Source: Deinococcus aerophilus
GTDB lineage: Bacteria > Deinococcota > Deinococci > Deinococcales > Deinococcaceae
Direction of reading: 5' to 3'
Length of the DNA: 40,563 nucleotides
NCBI RefSeq assembly: GCF_014647075.1
Contig: NZ_BMOM01000025.1
Location: forward strand, 1-40,563
Made by a program: the position numbers and the translations under genes. A model generated the notes under the pieces. It was not told the DNA's origin. It ran no database searches and saw only the letters and a list, made by a program, of their open reading frames with translations. Below, piece by piece: positions 15,629-24,886 of the stretch; positions within the stretch are counted from its first letter, which is position 1; each line of letters starts with the position of its first letter.

Positions 15629-17769
15629 ATGACGACCTGCCGTACGCACGCAGGCCCGGAGTCCAGTTCCGCGGGCCTGATCCGCCCCGACATCACGGCG
15701 GCGGCGTTCGACATCACGGCGGCCCTGATCGTGGTGCTCGACCGTGAGGGCCGCATCCAGCGCTTCAACGCCGCGTGCGAGCGACTGAGCGGGCGCCGGG
15801 AGGCGGACGTGCTCGGCGAGGTGCTGTGGCCGCTGGTGCTGGACGCGCCTGAGGCGGCCCGCGCCCAGGCCGCGTACGCCGCCATGACCCCGGACCGGCC
15901 GATCGGCCCCTACGAGAACTACTGGATGACCCCCCGGGGAGAGCGCCGGTACATCACCTGGGCGACCACGCACCTGCTCGGTGTGGACGGCGACATCGAG
16001 CTGCTGGTGGCCACCGGCCTGGACGTCACCGACGAGCGCCGCATCCGCCTGGAACGTGAGGAGAGCGAGGCGCGCTTCCGGGTGCTGTTCGAGCGCTCCG
16101 GGGATGGGGTGGTCCTGATTGATCCCCATGATGACCGCCTGCCCTGGCGGATCGTGGAGTGCAACGAGGCCTTTGCCCGCATGAACGGCTACGGCCGCCA
16201 CGAGCTGATCGGGCAGTCCATCGACCAGCTGCACGAGGACGACCTGATGGCGCGCGAGGGCGCGGCGCTGCTCGGGTGGATCCGCGCGCCGGGCAGCGCG
16301 GCCAGGGGGCAGGGCACGCACCGCCGCCGGGACGGCAGCGTGTTTCCCATTGAGACCCACTCCAGCCTGGTGATGCTGGGCGGGCGTGAACTGGTGCTGG
16401 GCATCGACCGGGACGTCAGCGAGCGCCAGCGCATCGAGGCGCAGCTGCGGCAGCTGAACGACCGCCTGGCCCACGACGCGCACCACGACGCCCTGACCGG
16501 GCTGCCCAACCGCGTGATGCTCATGGACCGCCTGCGTCAGGAGCAGACCCGGGCCGCGCGCAGCGGCACGCAACTCGCGGTGATGTTCGTCGACCTCGAC
16601 GACTTCAAGCGCGTGAACGACACGCTCGGTCACGCGGCCGGAGACGACCTGCTCCGGGAAGTCGCCGTCCGGCTGCAGCGGACCCTGCGGCCCAGCGACA
16701 CGGTCGCGCGGGTGGGCGGCGATGAGTTCGTGGTGGTGGTGCCGGACCTGCAGGGCGTGCATGACGCCGCGCGGGTCGCGCGGCGCGTCCAAGAGGCCGT
16801 GATGACGCCGTGCACGGTGGGGTGGGCGGTCTGGCCGTCACGGTGGGCCGCAGTGTCGGGATCAGCGTGTTCCCGCAGGACGGAACGCAGCCCGACGACC
16901 TGCTGCGGCACGCGGACCTGGCGATGTACGAGATCAAGAAGCAGGGCAAGAACGCGGTGCGCTTCTTCGCGCCGAACATGGACGCCGCGGCGCGTGCGCG
17001 GCTGCGGCTGGAAACCCGGCTGGGCACCGCGATTGCCGCGCAGGCGCTGAGCCTGCATTTTCAGCCGCAGGTGGACGTGGTGGGTGGCCGGCTCGTGGGC
17101 GTAGAAGCGCTCGCCCGCTGGACGGACGCGGAACTGGGCGCCGTGGGTCCTGCGGAGTTCATCCCGGTGGCGGAGGCCACCGGGATGATTGTGCCGCTGG
17201 GCGCCTGGGTCCTCGACGAGGCGTGCCGGCAGGCGGCCGAGTGGCGGCTGGACGTGCCGGTGGCCGTGAACGTCTCGCCGGCGCAGCTGATCCGTGAGGA
17301 CTTCGTGGACGTGGTGGCGGCCACCCTGGCACGTCACGCCGTGCGGCCCGAACGGTTGAAGCTCGAGCTCACCGAACGTCTGACAGTTCAGGATCCCGGG
17401 CGCGCGGCGCAGCAGCTCACGCGCCTGCGGGCGCTGGGCGTGATCCTGTCGCTGGACGACTTCGGGGCCGGGACGTCGGCCGTCGCGTCGCTGCTGACCC
17501 TGCCCCTGCAGGAGGTCAAGCTGGACCGCAGCCTGCTCGCCGGGGTCACCGAGGATCCGTCGTCGTGGCAGGTGCTCCGGGCACTGCTCGCCCTGGCACG
17601 CAGCCTGAACCTGCCGGTGGTGGTCGAGGGCGTGGAAACGCCGGGTCAGCTCGCGGCCCTGCGGGCGCTGGGCTGCGCCGCCGTGCAGGGCTTCCTGACG
17701 GGCCGGCCCGCCGCGCCCGAGGTCATGGGCCGGCGGCTGGATCTGGGCCGGCTCAGCTCCGTGGAGTGA
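15629..17769 (+). pseudogene. PAS-PAS-GGDEF-EAL cyclic-di-GMP protein with one frameshift
   Basis: This is a cytoplasmic signalling protein for synthesis and breakdown of cyclic-di-GMP. Two PAS domains (about residues 20-140 and 150-270) precede a GGDEF domain with an intact GGDEF motif at about residue 362. An inhibitory RPSD site lies five residues before it. After QEAVMTP the frame changes near 16800-16815 (net loss of one base or gain of two). The protein then continues with GGLAVTVGRSVGISVF and an EAL domain. That domain has all the usual catalytic features: EALARW, NVSPAQL, ELTE, LDDFGAG, VKLDRS, VEGVET and VQGFL. The ATG start has a TACGGT box 6 nt upstream, possibly leaderless. The single indel in an otherwise clean gene could be a sequencing error. 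Confidence 0.85.
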
Positions 17770-18019
17770 GTCGGCCGCGGCGAGGCAGCTGGGGCCGGCA
17801 TGCGCCCGGCCGCCGGTCCGGTGGGGGCGGTCAGACGCGCATCCCGGGGTCGATCAGACGCCCCTGACGTGGGGCGGCCGGCCCGTCGTGTGGGCTGGGA
17901 CGCGTGCCCCCCGCGCGTGTACCCCCGGCGCCTGAACACGGACACGCCGTGGGCAGGACCCGTCGTCACCGGTTCGCCCCACCGATACCGTCCGCGCGGT
18001 AGACGTCCTGCTCGGACCG

Positions 18020-19186
18020 GTGGCGCTCGCCTATACCGCCCGCAGCGCCGTGGCGCTTCCGTACGGCGCCGACCTGCGGGTTCTGATGGCCCTGACCCGG
18101 CATGTCACCGAGACCGGCGAGGTGCGGCTCACCGTTCCCGCCCTGCTGCAGGCGTCGGGGCTGGGGTACGGCGGACGCCAGCACACGGCGCTGTACGCGG
18201 CGCTGGACCGCCTGTCGGCCGTGACCTACGCCGTTCACCGGGCCCCGGCGTTTCTGGGGTTGACCGGCGAGTTCAGGTTGCTGAAGCCGGCCGCCCTGCT
18301 GCCGAGCGGCGAGCTGCAGATCGAGGTCTCGCCGGAGGTGCTGGCCCAGGTCCTGCGGGCGCGGGCGTGCCCCACGCCCGGCATCAGGCCCGAGATCCCG
18401 AGCGGCGCGCTGGCGCTGTACGGGGTGCTCGGCGCGCTGCGGCAGCTGCCGGGCCAGACGGGCGGCGCACTCGGCCTGCCGCTGATGCCGCTGTGCGGGC
18501 TGCTGGGGCTCTCGGGCCGGCCGGACAACGCCCGGCGCGCCCTGCTGACGATGGTCGACGACCTGCGCGCGGCCGGTGTCATCGGCGGCGTCCAGGTCCC
18601 CGGACAGGGACGCCGGGCGCGGCTCGAGATCGCCGACGCCGGACCCGACGCCGCCTCGGTGACGCTGCTGTGCGCCGAGCGGGTCTCTCGGGCCAGGGCG
18701 AGCAACTTCGTCCGGCAACACGGTGCGGCGGGCGTGCGGCGGTGCCTGGAGCGCGTGCGCCAGGTCCGCGCGGACACCGAAGCCCGGGGCGGGCAGGTCA
18801 AGAACTGGCCGGGGCTGCTGTGCAACGTGCTGGACGACCCCGAGCGTTACGGCGCGCACGCGGCGCCGGTCGTGACGGCGCCGGCGGCGCCGCAGCAGGT
18901 CGCCGCGCCGCCCGAGGAGCCGCCGGTGGTGTACGGCAGTGCGGACGTGACCCGGTTGGTGCGGGCGTTCGGGCGGGGTGCGCTGAGTGAGGCAGAGCTG
19001 CGGGCGTTGCAACGGCGCTTGGACGCGGGGCAGGGCGACGCGGACGCGCTGGGGCGCCGTGTGGTCCACGCCCTCGCGTCGCGCACGCTGGCCGAGACTC
19101 TGGCGCATCTGCGTCAGGAACTGGGCCGCGCGGAATCGACGCTGTCGCCGGACAAGACGTCTTGTCCGGCGACAGCAAACGGCTGA
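18020..19186 (+). CDS. Rep-like protein 3 (paralogue of 5314-6522)
   Basis: This protein has 388 residues from GTG 18020. Homology to the protein at 5314-6522 begins earlier (AVDVLLGPVALAY), and the frame is open from 17936, but no ATG, GTG or TTG lies there. The N-terminus is therefore truncated, or an unusual codon is used. Shared blocks are LPYGADLRVLMAL, GGRQHTALYAALDRL, SGALALYGVL, LLGLSGRPDNARR and NVLDDPERY. The C-terminal extension (about residues 310-388) has a helical region, and its last codons form half of a perfect 34-bp palindrome. Like Rep-like 2 it is probably a winged-helix initiator or regulator. No iterons were seen at 17770-17935, which is otherwise empty. Confidence 0.7.
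   Translation: MALAYTARSAVALPYGADLRVLMALTRHVTETGEVRLTVPALLQASGLGYGGRQHTALYAALDRLSAVTYAVHRAPAFLGLTGEFRLLKPAALLPSGELQIEVSPEVLAQVLRARACPTPGIRPEIPSGALALYGVLGALRQLPGQTGGALGLPLMPLCGLLGLSGRPDNARRALLTMVDDLRAAGVIGGVQVPGQGRRARLEIADAGPDAASVTLLCAERVSRARASNFVRQHGAAGVRRCLERVRQVRADTEARGGQVKNWPGLLCNVLDDPERYGAHAAPVVTAPAAPQQVAAPPEEPPVVYGSADVTRLVRAFGRGALSEAELRALQRRLDAGQGDADALGRRVVHALASRTLAETLAHLRQELGRAESTLSPDKTSCPATANG
19142..19175. repeat. perfect 34-bp palindrome at the 3' end of Rep-like gene 3
   Basis: Seventeen bases beginning CTGTCGCCGG pair perfectly with the next seventeen, with no loop, centred on GACGTC. The element overlaps the last codons of the gene. No T-run follows, so a protein-binding site (dimeric regulator, recombinase or partition protein) is more likely than a terminator. 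The central 12 bp recur at 7301-7312. Confidence 0.75.
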
Positions 19187-19478
19187 CCGGTGCGGGTCAA
19201 TCTTCCGTCTGAGACGCACGCGTGCGGCACATCTTCGGCGGCGACCCCGACCGCTGGCGCCGCGCGCACGGCCAGAGGCGACAGGCATACGCGCAGACCG
19301 TGAACGCGGCCGTCGCCCTGAGCGGCGTGACGCCGGTGGACACGACGGACCGTGGGCGAGGGGCGCTCGGCGGGCGTGACTGGACCGCGCCTGAGGCGGT
19401 TGCGGGGGGCTCAAAAACCAGACGAACGACCCAGCCGTGGCAAAAAACGCCAAAAGGGGGTGGTGCCAGGCTGCCGTC
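19187..19478 (+). other. interval before the pPIWI-like gene with a possible fragment
   Basis: From 19222 one frame reads RHIFGGDPDRWRRAHGQRRQ and AYAQTVNAAVALSGVTPVD before losing protein character near 19380. This could be a small remnant of an unknown gene. No family was recognised and no promoter was evident. Confidence 0.2.
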
Positions 19479-21419
19479 ATGGCTAATCCCTTTGGCTCCG
19501 CCATCCCCGACGCCCCACTCTTCTCGCCCACGGCCACGGTGCACGGCGCCGTGCCGGACGTGCGCCCGCTCCTCGCCTCCACGCCCGATGGGCCCACGCC
19601 GCTGGGCTTCGTGCTGCCCGCCGTGCTGGCCACCCCGGCGCGGCATGTCCTGAGCTGGTCGCCGCCGGCCGCCGGGGCGCTGGGCCAGCTCAGCGCGCTG
19701 CTGCGGCCCGGCGCCCTGCCCACGCGCTCGCTGGCCACCCTGGCCGAGCTGCACCTCCCGGGCCTGCAGCGTCTGGACGCCCGCATGGGCGCGGCCTACG
19801 GGGACCAGCGCGGGGAGCTCGCGTGGTCGAACGTGGCGGACCGGCCGCGCCTGCTCGCGGGAGCCACCGCCATGATGGACGCCTGGATCACCGGCGCCCT
19901 GGCCGAGATCGGCCGGGCGCGGGCCGCCGACGCCGCGCTGCAGGCGGCCCTGCGGGACCTCCAGGGGCTGCACGCCCGCGGGGCGCTGTTCGCCGTGCAC
20001 ACCTTGCCCGCCGCGGTGCACACCTGGGGCGCGTCCGCCAACGGCACGGCACGGCCCGGCAGCGACGGCGCGTACCCCGCGCTGGCCGACGCCGTGGCCG
20101 GGGCGCTGCACGGCCACGAGCTGCTGCCCGGCAGCGGGGTGATGCGCCGCGTGGTGCCCCGGCACGCTCAGGGCCACGCCGAACTGATCGGCGCGCCGGT
20201 TCAGGAGGGTGACGGCGCATGGACCATTCAGGTCGTGCGGGTCCGGGTGCTCAGTCTGCCGGGCCATTCCCGGCCGCTGGTTGCTTTGGAGGTGTACCGG
20301 AAATGCTGGGAAACCAGTCCTGGCTCCCAGCTGGGCAACACCACCGGCTACGTGCTGAGCGAGCACGCCGCGCACGCCTTTACGCTCAGCGCGGGGATCA
20401 GCCCGCACAGCGTCAACAGCGAGTATCCGGTCCTCGCGCGCGCCTACGGCCTGGATGAACACACCGACACCGCGCCCCACTGCGGTGACCGCGTCCGGGT
20501 GTACGTTCAGGAGCGCGGCAGCGACGGCCGGCTCGCGACGGCCAGCGTGCCCGAGCACGACAGGATCGCGGTTTTGCGAGGTGCGGCCGCGCCGCTGGCG
20601 CCACTGGGCCTCGTGCCGTGGACCGGTGTGCGTGAGGTCAAGGCCCCCGGCAGCGCACCCGAGGTGGTTCTGGGTTTCACGGCCCTGCCGCTGGGCCCCT
20701 CGGGGCAGGGGCGCTGGGCCGCGCTGGCCTTCCGGCTCTGCCTCCACACCGGCCGGGTGGAGGCCTGCGTTGGCCGTGAGGACCCCACCGCGCCCCACCA
20801 GCTCCAGCCCACCTCCTGGGAGCCGCTGACTCAGGTTCAGCAGCGGCTCACCGGGACCCAGCCGGTGACCCTGAACGCGGACACCGGCCAGGCGCAGTTC
20901 CAGGCGTTCATCGACCAGACGGTCCAGGGCGAACTGGAAGCGGGCCGCGCGCCGCTGGTGGTCGTCGACAGCACCCACGCCGTGGGGCTGTGGCCGTGGC
21001 TGGCCGACAGCCGCATCGACCCGCAGCGCATCGAGTTCGCACAGCTGAACCGGCGCGACCTGCAGGACGCGTGGGGACGCGCCGGCGTGCGGCTGGTGCG
21101 CGTCCGTCAGAACAACGCGCCGCCGGTGAGCTGGGGCGGTCCGGCGCGCGGCACGTCCCGGCTGCTGCGGGTCGAGGACGCCCGGATCCCCACCTACCTC
21201 GCCTGTGGGGCCGCGCCCCGGCCGGTGGAGCTCAGCGTGCTGCTCACGCAGCCGGGAGACGACGCCGACCGGCTGGCCGGGTTCGTCGGCCGCCTGATCG
21301 GCGGGGGCGGGGACCACGGCGGGCCGTGGCTGCCCACGCCGCTGTGCCCCGAGGACCTGCCCGGCGTCCGCGCCGGCGACGCTCAGGACTGTGTTCCCAA
21401 TACTGGCAGCGGGGAGTAG
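19479..21419 (+). CDS. probable pPIWI_RE-type (prokaryotic PIWI-related) protein
   Basis: This 646-residue protein starts at ATG 19479. An in-frame GTG at 19437 is possible. The central part (residues 200-290) looks like the X/N-terminal module of pPIWI_RE proteins: an ALADAVAGALHGHEL helix, AELIGAPV and a long strand VVRVRVLSLPGHSRPLVALEV. Near residues 488-535 it reads PLVVVDSTHAVGLWPWLADS, then RLVRVRQNN, matching the RNase-H part of that family. The end has ELSVLLTQPGDDADRLAGFV and WLPTPL, as in family C-termini. From memory, members usually have Asn-x-Arg where this has His-Ala-Val, and a Glu after the RVR strand, which I do not see. It may be a catalytically altered member. It is shorter than typical members of the family. 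A helicase stub follows, consistent with a defence island. Confidence 0.55.
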   Translation: MANPFGSAIPDAPLFSPTATVHGAVPDVRPLLASTPDGPTPLGFVLPAVLATPARHVLSWSPPAAGALGQLSALLRPGALPTRSLATLAELHLPGLQRLDARMGAAYGDQRGELAWSNVADRPRLLAGATAMMDAWITGALAEIGRARAADAALQAALRDLQGLHARGALFAVHTLPAAVHTWGASANGTARPGSDGAYPALADAVAGALHGHELLPGSGVMRRVVPRHAQGHAELIGAPVQEGDGAWTIQVVRVRVLSLPGHSRPLVALEVYRKCWETSPGSQLGNTTGYVLSEHAAHAFTLSAGISPHSVNSEYPVLARAYGLDEHTDTAPHCGDRVRVYVQERGSDGRLATASVPEHDRIAVLRGAAAPLAPLGLVPWTGVREVKAPGSAPEVVLGFTALPLGPSGQGRWAALAFRLCLHTGRVEACVGREDPTAPHQLQPTSWEPLTQVQQRLTGTQPVTLNADTGQAQFQAFIDQTVQGELEAGRAPLVVVDSTHAVGLWPWLADSRIDPQRIEFAQLNRRDLQDAWGRAGVRLVRVRQNNAPPVSWGGPARGTSRLLRVEDARIPTYLACGAAPRPVELSVLLTQPGDDADRLAGFVGRLIGGGGDHGGPWLPTPLCPEDLPGVRAGDAQDCVPNTGSGE

Positions 21420-21686
21420 CCGACAGCCCCAGAAGATGCGGCACGAGGGTCGCCACGGCGCGCCTCGAAGGAGGGCGGTCGGCACCCCCCTGACGTTTGG
21501 GATTACCCCGAGTTTCTCGTTCGGCGAGGCGGCGAGCATCCCGCGGGTCCGTTCCGGCAACTTCTCGAGCCATGCCAGACGGCCCACGGTGCCCTGGGCG
21601 GAGCGCCCGTTCTACGGCTGCAGGCTGCCTGGATCTGACCGAACGGCTGTTCGGTCCGTACCGCCGCAGTCATCCCCACCTCGTTC

Positions 21687-22619
21687 ATGCTCAGCAGATG
21701 TGTTCAGTGGCGCGGGCCTCAACACAGGGTAGAGGGCGCTGGCCGCGTGGAGAACGCCCGCGACGTGGGCAGCGTTCACCAGGCGGTCCAGCACGGCGGA
21801 CTGCAGGCCGTGGACTGCGACGTGATGATCTCTGAGAGCGTCGTCGGCTTCGAGGAGCGGCGCGGCCCGAGCGCGTTCCACAGCCCCTACCCACTCGATC
21901 CGCACCGGACCGGCATCTACTACCAGCAGCCGCTTTTCTCGCGCAACATGTACACGACCGGGATCGTCCTGCATCATCCGCAGCCGCAGGGTGACGTGCC
22001 GCGTGGCCGCCTGGCGGAAATCATCCTGGATGCCTTCCGGCTGACCGTGCCTTTCGAAAGCCGCGACATCGGCGTGACCACCGATAAGCTCCGCGTCGAA
22101 CGCCCCGGCCTGCCCAGGGGAGACGGCGTGGTCGTCATCTATGACCAGACGTACGGCAGCCTGCGCCTCTCGGGCCGGTTGCTGGGGGACGGCGTTCTGC
22201 CGCGCGTGCTGGAAACGGCCGTGAGCCTCGCGGCGTATGACCTGGAGGGAGCGTCAGACGACGGTGGGTTGATCCGCGTTCATGCGGCTCTGCGGCAGCT
22301 TGCCCGCGAGGCCGCGCAGACCGCGCGGACGCCGGCGTGGTTGGACGTCACCCCGCCTCCCTCCGCGGACGGCGACCGCGTCCGCGTCCTGCTGGGGGGC
22401 ACCACCGGCATCTGTCTGCTGCACGACCACCGGGAGATGCAGATCGAGCAGGTGTACTACAGTCCCCGCGCCGGGTTGCAGTACAAGGGCCGGCTGTGCA
22501 CCGACAACGCCTGGGACACGCACCTCACGGTCGTTCCCGCAGACGGCGTGCAGGCCATCCCTGGGGTCAGCGAGCTCGGCTGGTACGACCTGGAACTTGG
22601 CGAGGTCGTGGGCGGGTGA
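21687..22619 (+). pseudogene. C-terminal part of a DEAD/DEAH-type helicase
   Basis: The 310-residue frame has no helicase motor motifs but carries the pattern of the domain following the motor in MrfA/YprA-like helicases (DUF1998-like). It has VVGFEERRG, then TTGIVLHHP, RGRLAEIILDAFRLTVPFESRDIG and VVIYDQTYGSLRLSGRLL. In intact proteins about 1000 residues of helicase precede this. The upstream 267 bp after the pPIWI-like gene contain none of it, so a large deletion removed the motor. The ATG at 21687 has no good ribosome-binding site. In defence loci such helicases pair with nucleases or PIWI proteins, which fits the neighbour. Confidence 0.45.
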
Positions 22620-23422
22620 GGGCGGGCCCGGCAGACGGGAAATAGACACGGGAAGGGCGGGGCCTGAGGAAACCGGCGCGTGGGGCAGGCGGGCGGTGCC
22701 GGGCAAAGCATCCGGGCAGGCACAGCACCTGCAGGCGCGGATTCGCTCTGCCCGGTCGGGAACGCAGGACCGGCCGAGAGGGTGTGGTCTACCGACGGCG
22801 ACGGGCGACCGTCATGTACGCTGCGCGTCAATGACCCTGGTCCGGCCATTTCTCGACAATGCGCGGAACATGGCCGCCTCCTATTTGGCCGCGGGTAAGG
22901 AGGTGCACCGCGCCGCCGAAGTGGTCGCTGAGGTTGTGCTGTTCCGCGTGTCGGGGAGATCGGCGCTGTCTGGGGGTGAAAGTCCAGGCAACGCTGAAGC
23001 CGGGCGAGATGTTCACCGGCCCTGGCCTGTTTCAGTCATTGAGTACCCGCCTCTCGTACTTCACGCGGTCTCCGGAGCCGCTTGTACACGCGGCGACGCA
23101 GCCAGGCCGAGTAGGCGCTCTTCGAGCTTCAGGTCATGAATCAAGTTCCGTCTCTGCGCCTTCACGCCCGCCCGCAGGGGTTCAGGGCCGCGGGTGCTGT
23201 CTGCACGGTTCGCAGCAGCGTGGTCAAGCTCCGCGGGGCAGGGCGCGGGAGGGGGATGCGCGCGAAGTCGTCCTGGATGTTGTGTTTCGGAAACACCGCG
23301 GTACCAAAGCTGCTGGCGCTTCCCTATGGTGTATCTCCACATCCCACGGGCAGACCATGCAGAGAAGCTACGCCGGGCTGGACACCTGCACCGGCATTCA
23401 GAGGTGCACTGCCCGCGTCGCT
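22620..23422. other. gene-poor stretch between helicase stub and core operon
   Basis: Several short frames on both strands read partly protein-like. On plus, FLDNARNMAASYLAAGKEVH lies at 22845-22905; on minus, HDLKLEERLLGLAASPRV lies at about 23075-23130. None has a start, a family match or continuity. They may be remnants of mobile elements. No terminator was seen below the BrxL-like gene. Confidence 0.25.
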
Positions 23423-24886
23423 TCAGGTGCTGGACACCCCACCGGGTTCAGGCGGGCTGACCTCCAGGTCGGCGGGTGCTTCGGGAACGACCACGGCCGC
23501 AACCTCCTCACTGACAGCGTTCGGTGCCGGCAGCGCAGCGGCGGGCGGCTCACTCTGTGCGGGCGGAGCGCCCAGGTGCGCGTGGGGAAACTCGCGCGGA
23601 TTGAAGTGATGCAGTTCGCGGTGCACCCGGCCCCGCAATTCCAGGGCCAGGGCCACCACCTCCTCCAGGGTCTGCTGCGGCCAGTCGCGCGCTGGATACA
23701 GAAGTTTCAGAACGCCGGAAACCAGTTTCTCGACGCTTCGGCGGTCCCGTTGGGTCAGGCCAGGGGGAAGCAGCGCGCCCAGTTCCGGTTCGAGGGCCAC
23801 GCTGCGCAGCCGTTTGAACACCTCCGCCAGGTAATCGGTGACCAGACCCGGCTCGTCCGTGAGCAGTTCTCCCGTGATTTTGGGAAATTCGAAGCCGGGC
23901 AGCAGGCCGTGCAGACGGTCGAGAAAGGCCGTGTCACCGCGCAGCCCACGGGGCAGCGCCTGGGTGAGCGGCGTGTCCTCCCGCTCGGCGTTGCCCATGA
24001 ACAGCAGCGAGGCGTGAGCATGAAAGGTCTTGTCCCCGCGGCTGAACTGTCCGGAGTCCATGTAGTCCTTGAGGGTGGACAGCAGCGCCGGGTCCTCCCA
24101 GGTGGTGTGGCTGATTTCATCGAAGATGACGGCCTGATGGGTGCTGAGCAGTCCCGGTCGCCGGGCGGCCTGATGGTAGAACAGCGTGGCAGGAGTGGTG
24201 CGCCCCCCCGAAACCACGAAGGCGCCGGGGCTGGTGTTGCGCAGCAGAAAGGTCTTTCCGGTCTGACGGGGACCGAGCTCCATCAGGTGCAGGTTGGGTT
24301 CGACCAACGGTGCCAGCCGCACGAGGTACAGAAGTTGCAGGCGCCGGGAGAGCGGGCCCGTTTCAATTCCGACGCTGCGCAACACCAGGATGATCCACTC
24401 GGTCTCGCTGAAGCGGGCCCGCTCCTGCTGATATTCGTCGAGGTTCACGCGACCGATCTGAAAGGGCACAAACTCCTGCACCCGGATGCGGCGGTTCTGG
24501 TCGTAGCCCAGTTTCACCGTTCCCCACAGGCCGTGCAAGACATTCGGATGTTTTTCGGGCAACTCAAAGGGAATGTCGACGCGAAGGGTTCCCAGGGTGG
24601 GGAGGCGACCATGGTGGCGCGCACTGGTGAGGTCCACCTGCACCTCAAGCTCGTCGATCAGGACAAACTGCCCGTGGCGCAGCAGCTGGTCTTTAACCCA
24701 TTCCCGCTGCTCCGGGGCGACGTGACGTTCTTGCAGCAGCTTTTGCACGCGCGCGACGTCGGCGTCGGCACCGGCCGGAGCGAATTTGGCGAGCAGGTAC
24801 TCCACCACGTAGCGGGGAATGCCGTGGAACACGCGGCGTTTGGCGAGGGATTTGGACAGCAGTCGCCCTTCAAAAGGTTGGGTCAT
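23423..24886 (-). CDS. BrxL-like AAA+ ATPase without Lon protease domain
   Basis: This 487-residue protein is last in a four-gene minus-strand operon; its ATG overlaps the preceding stop (ATGA). The AAA+ core is characteristic of BrxL, the Lon-like protein of BREX phage-defence systems. It has Walker A GPRQTGKTFLL (about residue 205), SGGRTTPATLFY, Walker B QAVIFDEIS (about 254), LKDYMDSGQFSRG, the sensor ASLLFMGN (about 297) and DTAFLDRLHGLLPGFEFPK. Known BrxL proteins are DNA-binding rings of roughly 680 residues with a C-terminal Lon-protease-like domain. Here the fold ends near residue 430 and is followed by a Pro/Ala-rich tail, so the protease part is absent. No other BREX gene (pglZ, pglX, brxC) is in the window. 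Its partners are instead a tubulin-like and a vWA protein. Confidence 0.85.
   Translation of the reverse strand: MTQPFEGRLLSKSLAKRRVFHGIPRYVVEYLLAKFAPAGADADVARVQKLLQERHVAPEQREWVKDQLLRHGQFVLIDELEVQVDLTSARHHGRLPTLGTLRVDIPFELPEKHPNVLHGLWGTVKLGYDQNRRIRVQEFVPFQIGRVNLDEYQQERARFSETEWIILVLRSVGIETGPLSRRLQLLYLVRLAPLVEPNLHLMELGPRQTGKTFLLRNTSPGAFVVSGGRTTPATLFYHQAARRPGLLSTHQAVIFDEISHTTWEDPALLSTLKDYMDSGQFSRGDKTFHAHASLLFMGNAEREDTPLTQALPRGLRGDTAFLDRLHGLLPGFEFPKITGELLTDEPGLVTDYLAEVFKRLRSVALEPELGALLPPGLTQRDRRSVEKLVSGVLKLLYPARDWPQQTLEEVVALALELRGRVHRELHHFNPREFPHAHLGAPPAQSEPPAAALPAPNAVSEEVAAVVVPEAPADLEVSPPEPGGVSST

Noticed and set aside
15629..16810. Programmed frameshift in the GGDEF-EAL gene
   Set aside because: No slippery heptamer or downstream structure was evident; a mutation or sequencing error is simpler.
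19197..21587. Minus-strand open frame of 796 codons opposite the pPIWI-like gene
   Set aside because: It has no recognisable domain and its reading follows from the GC-rich third positions of the plus-strand gene.
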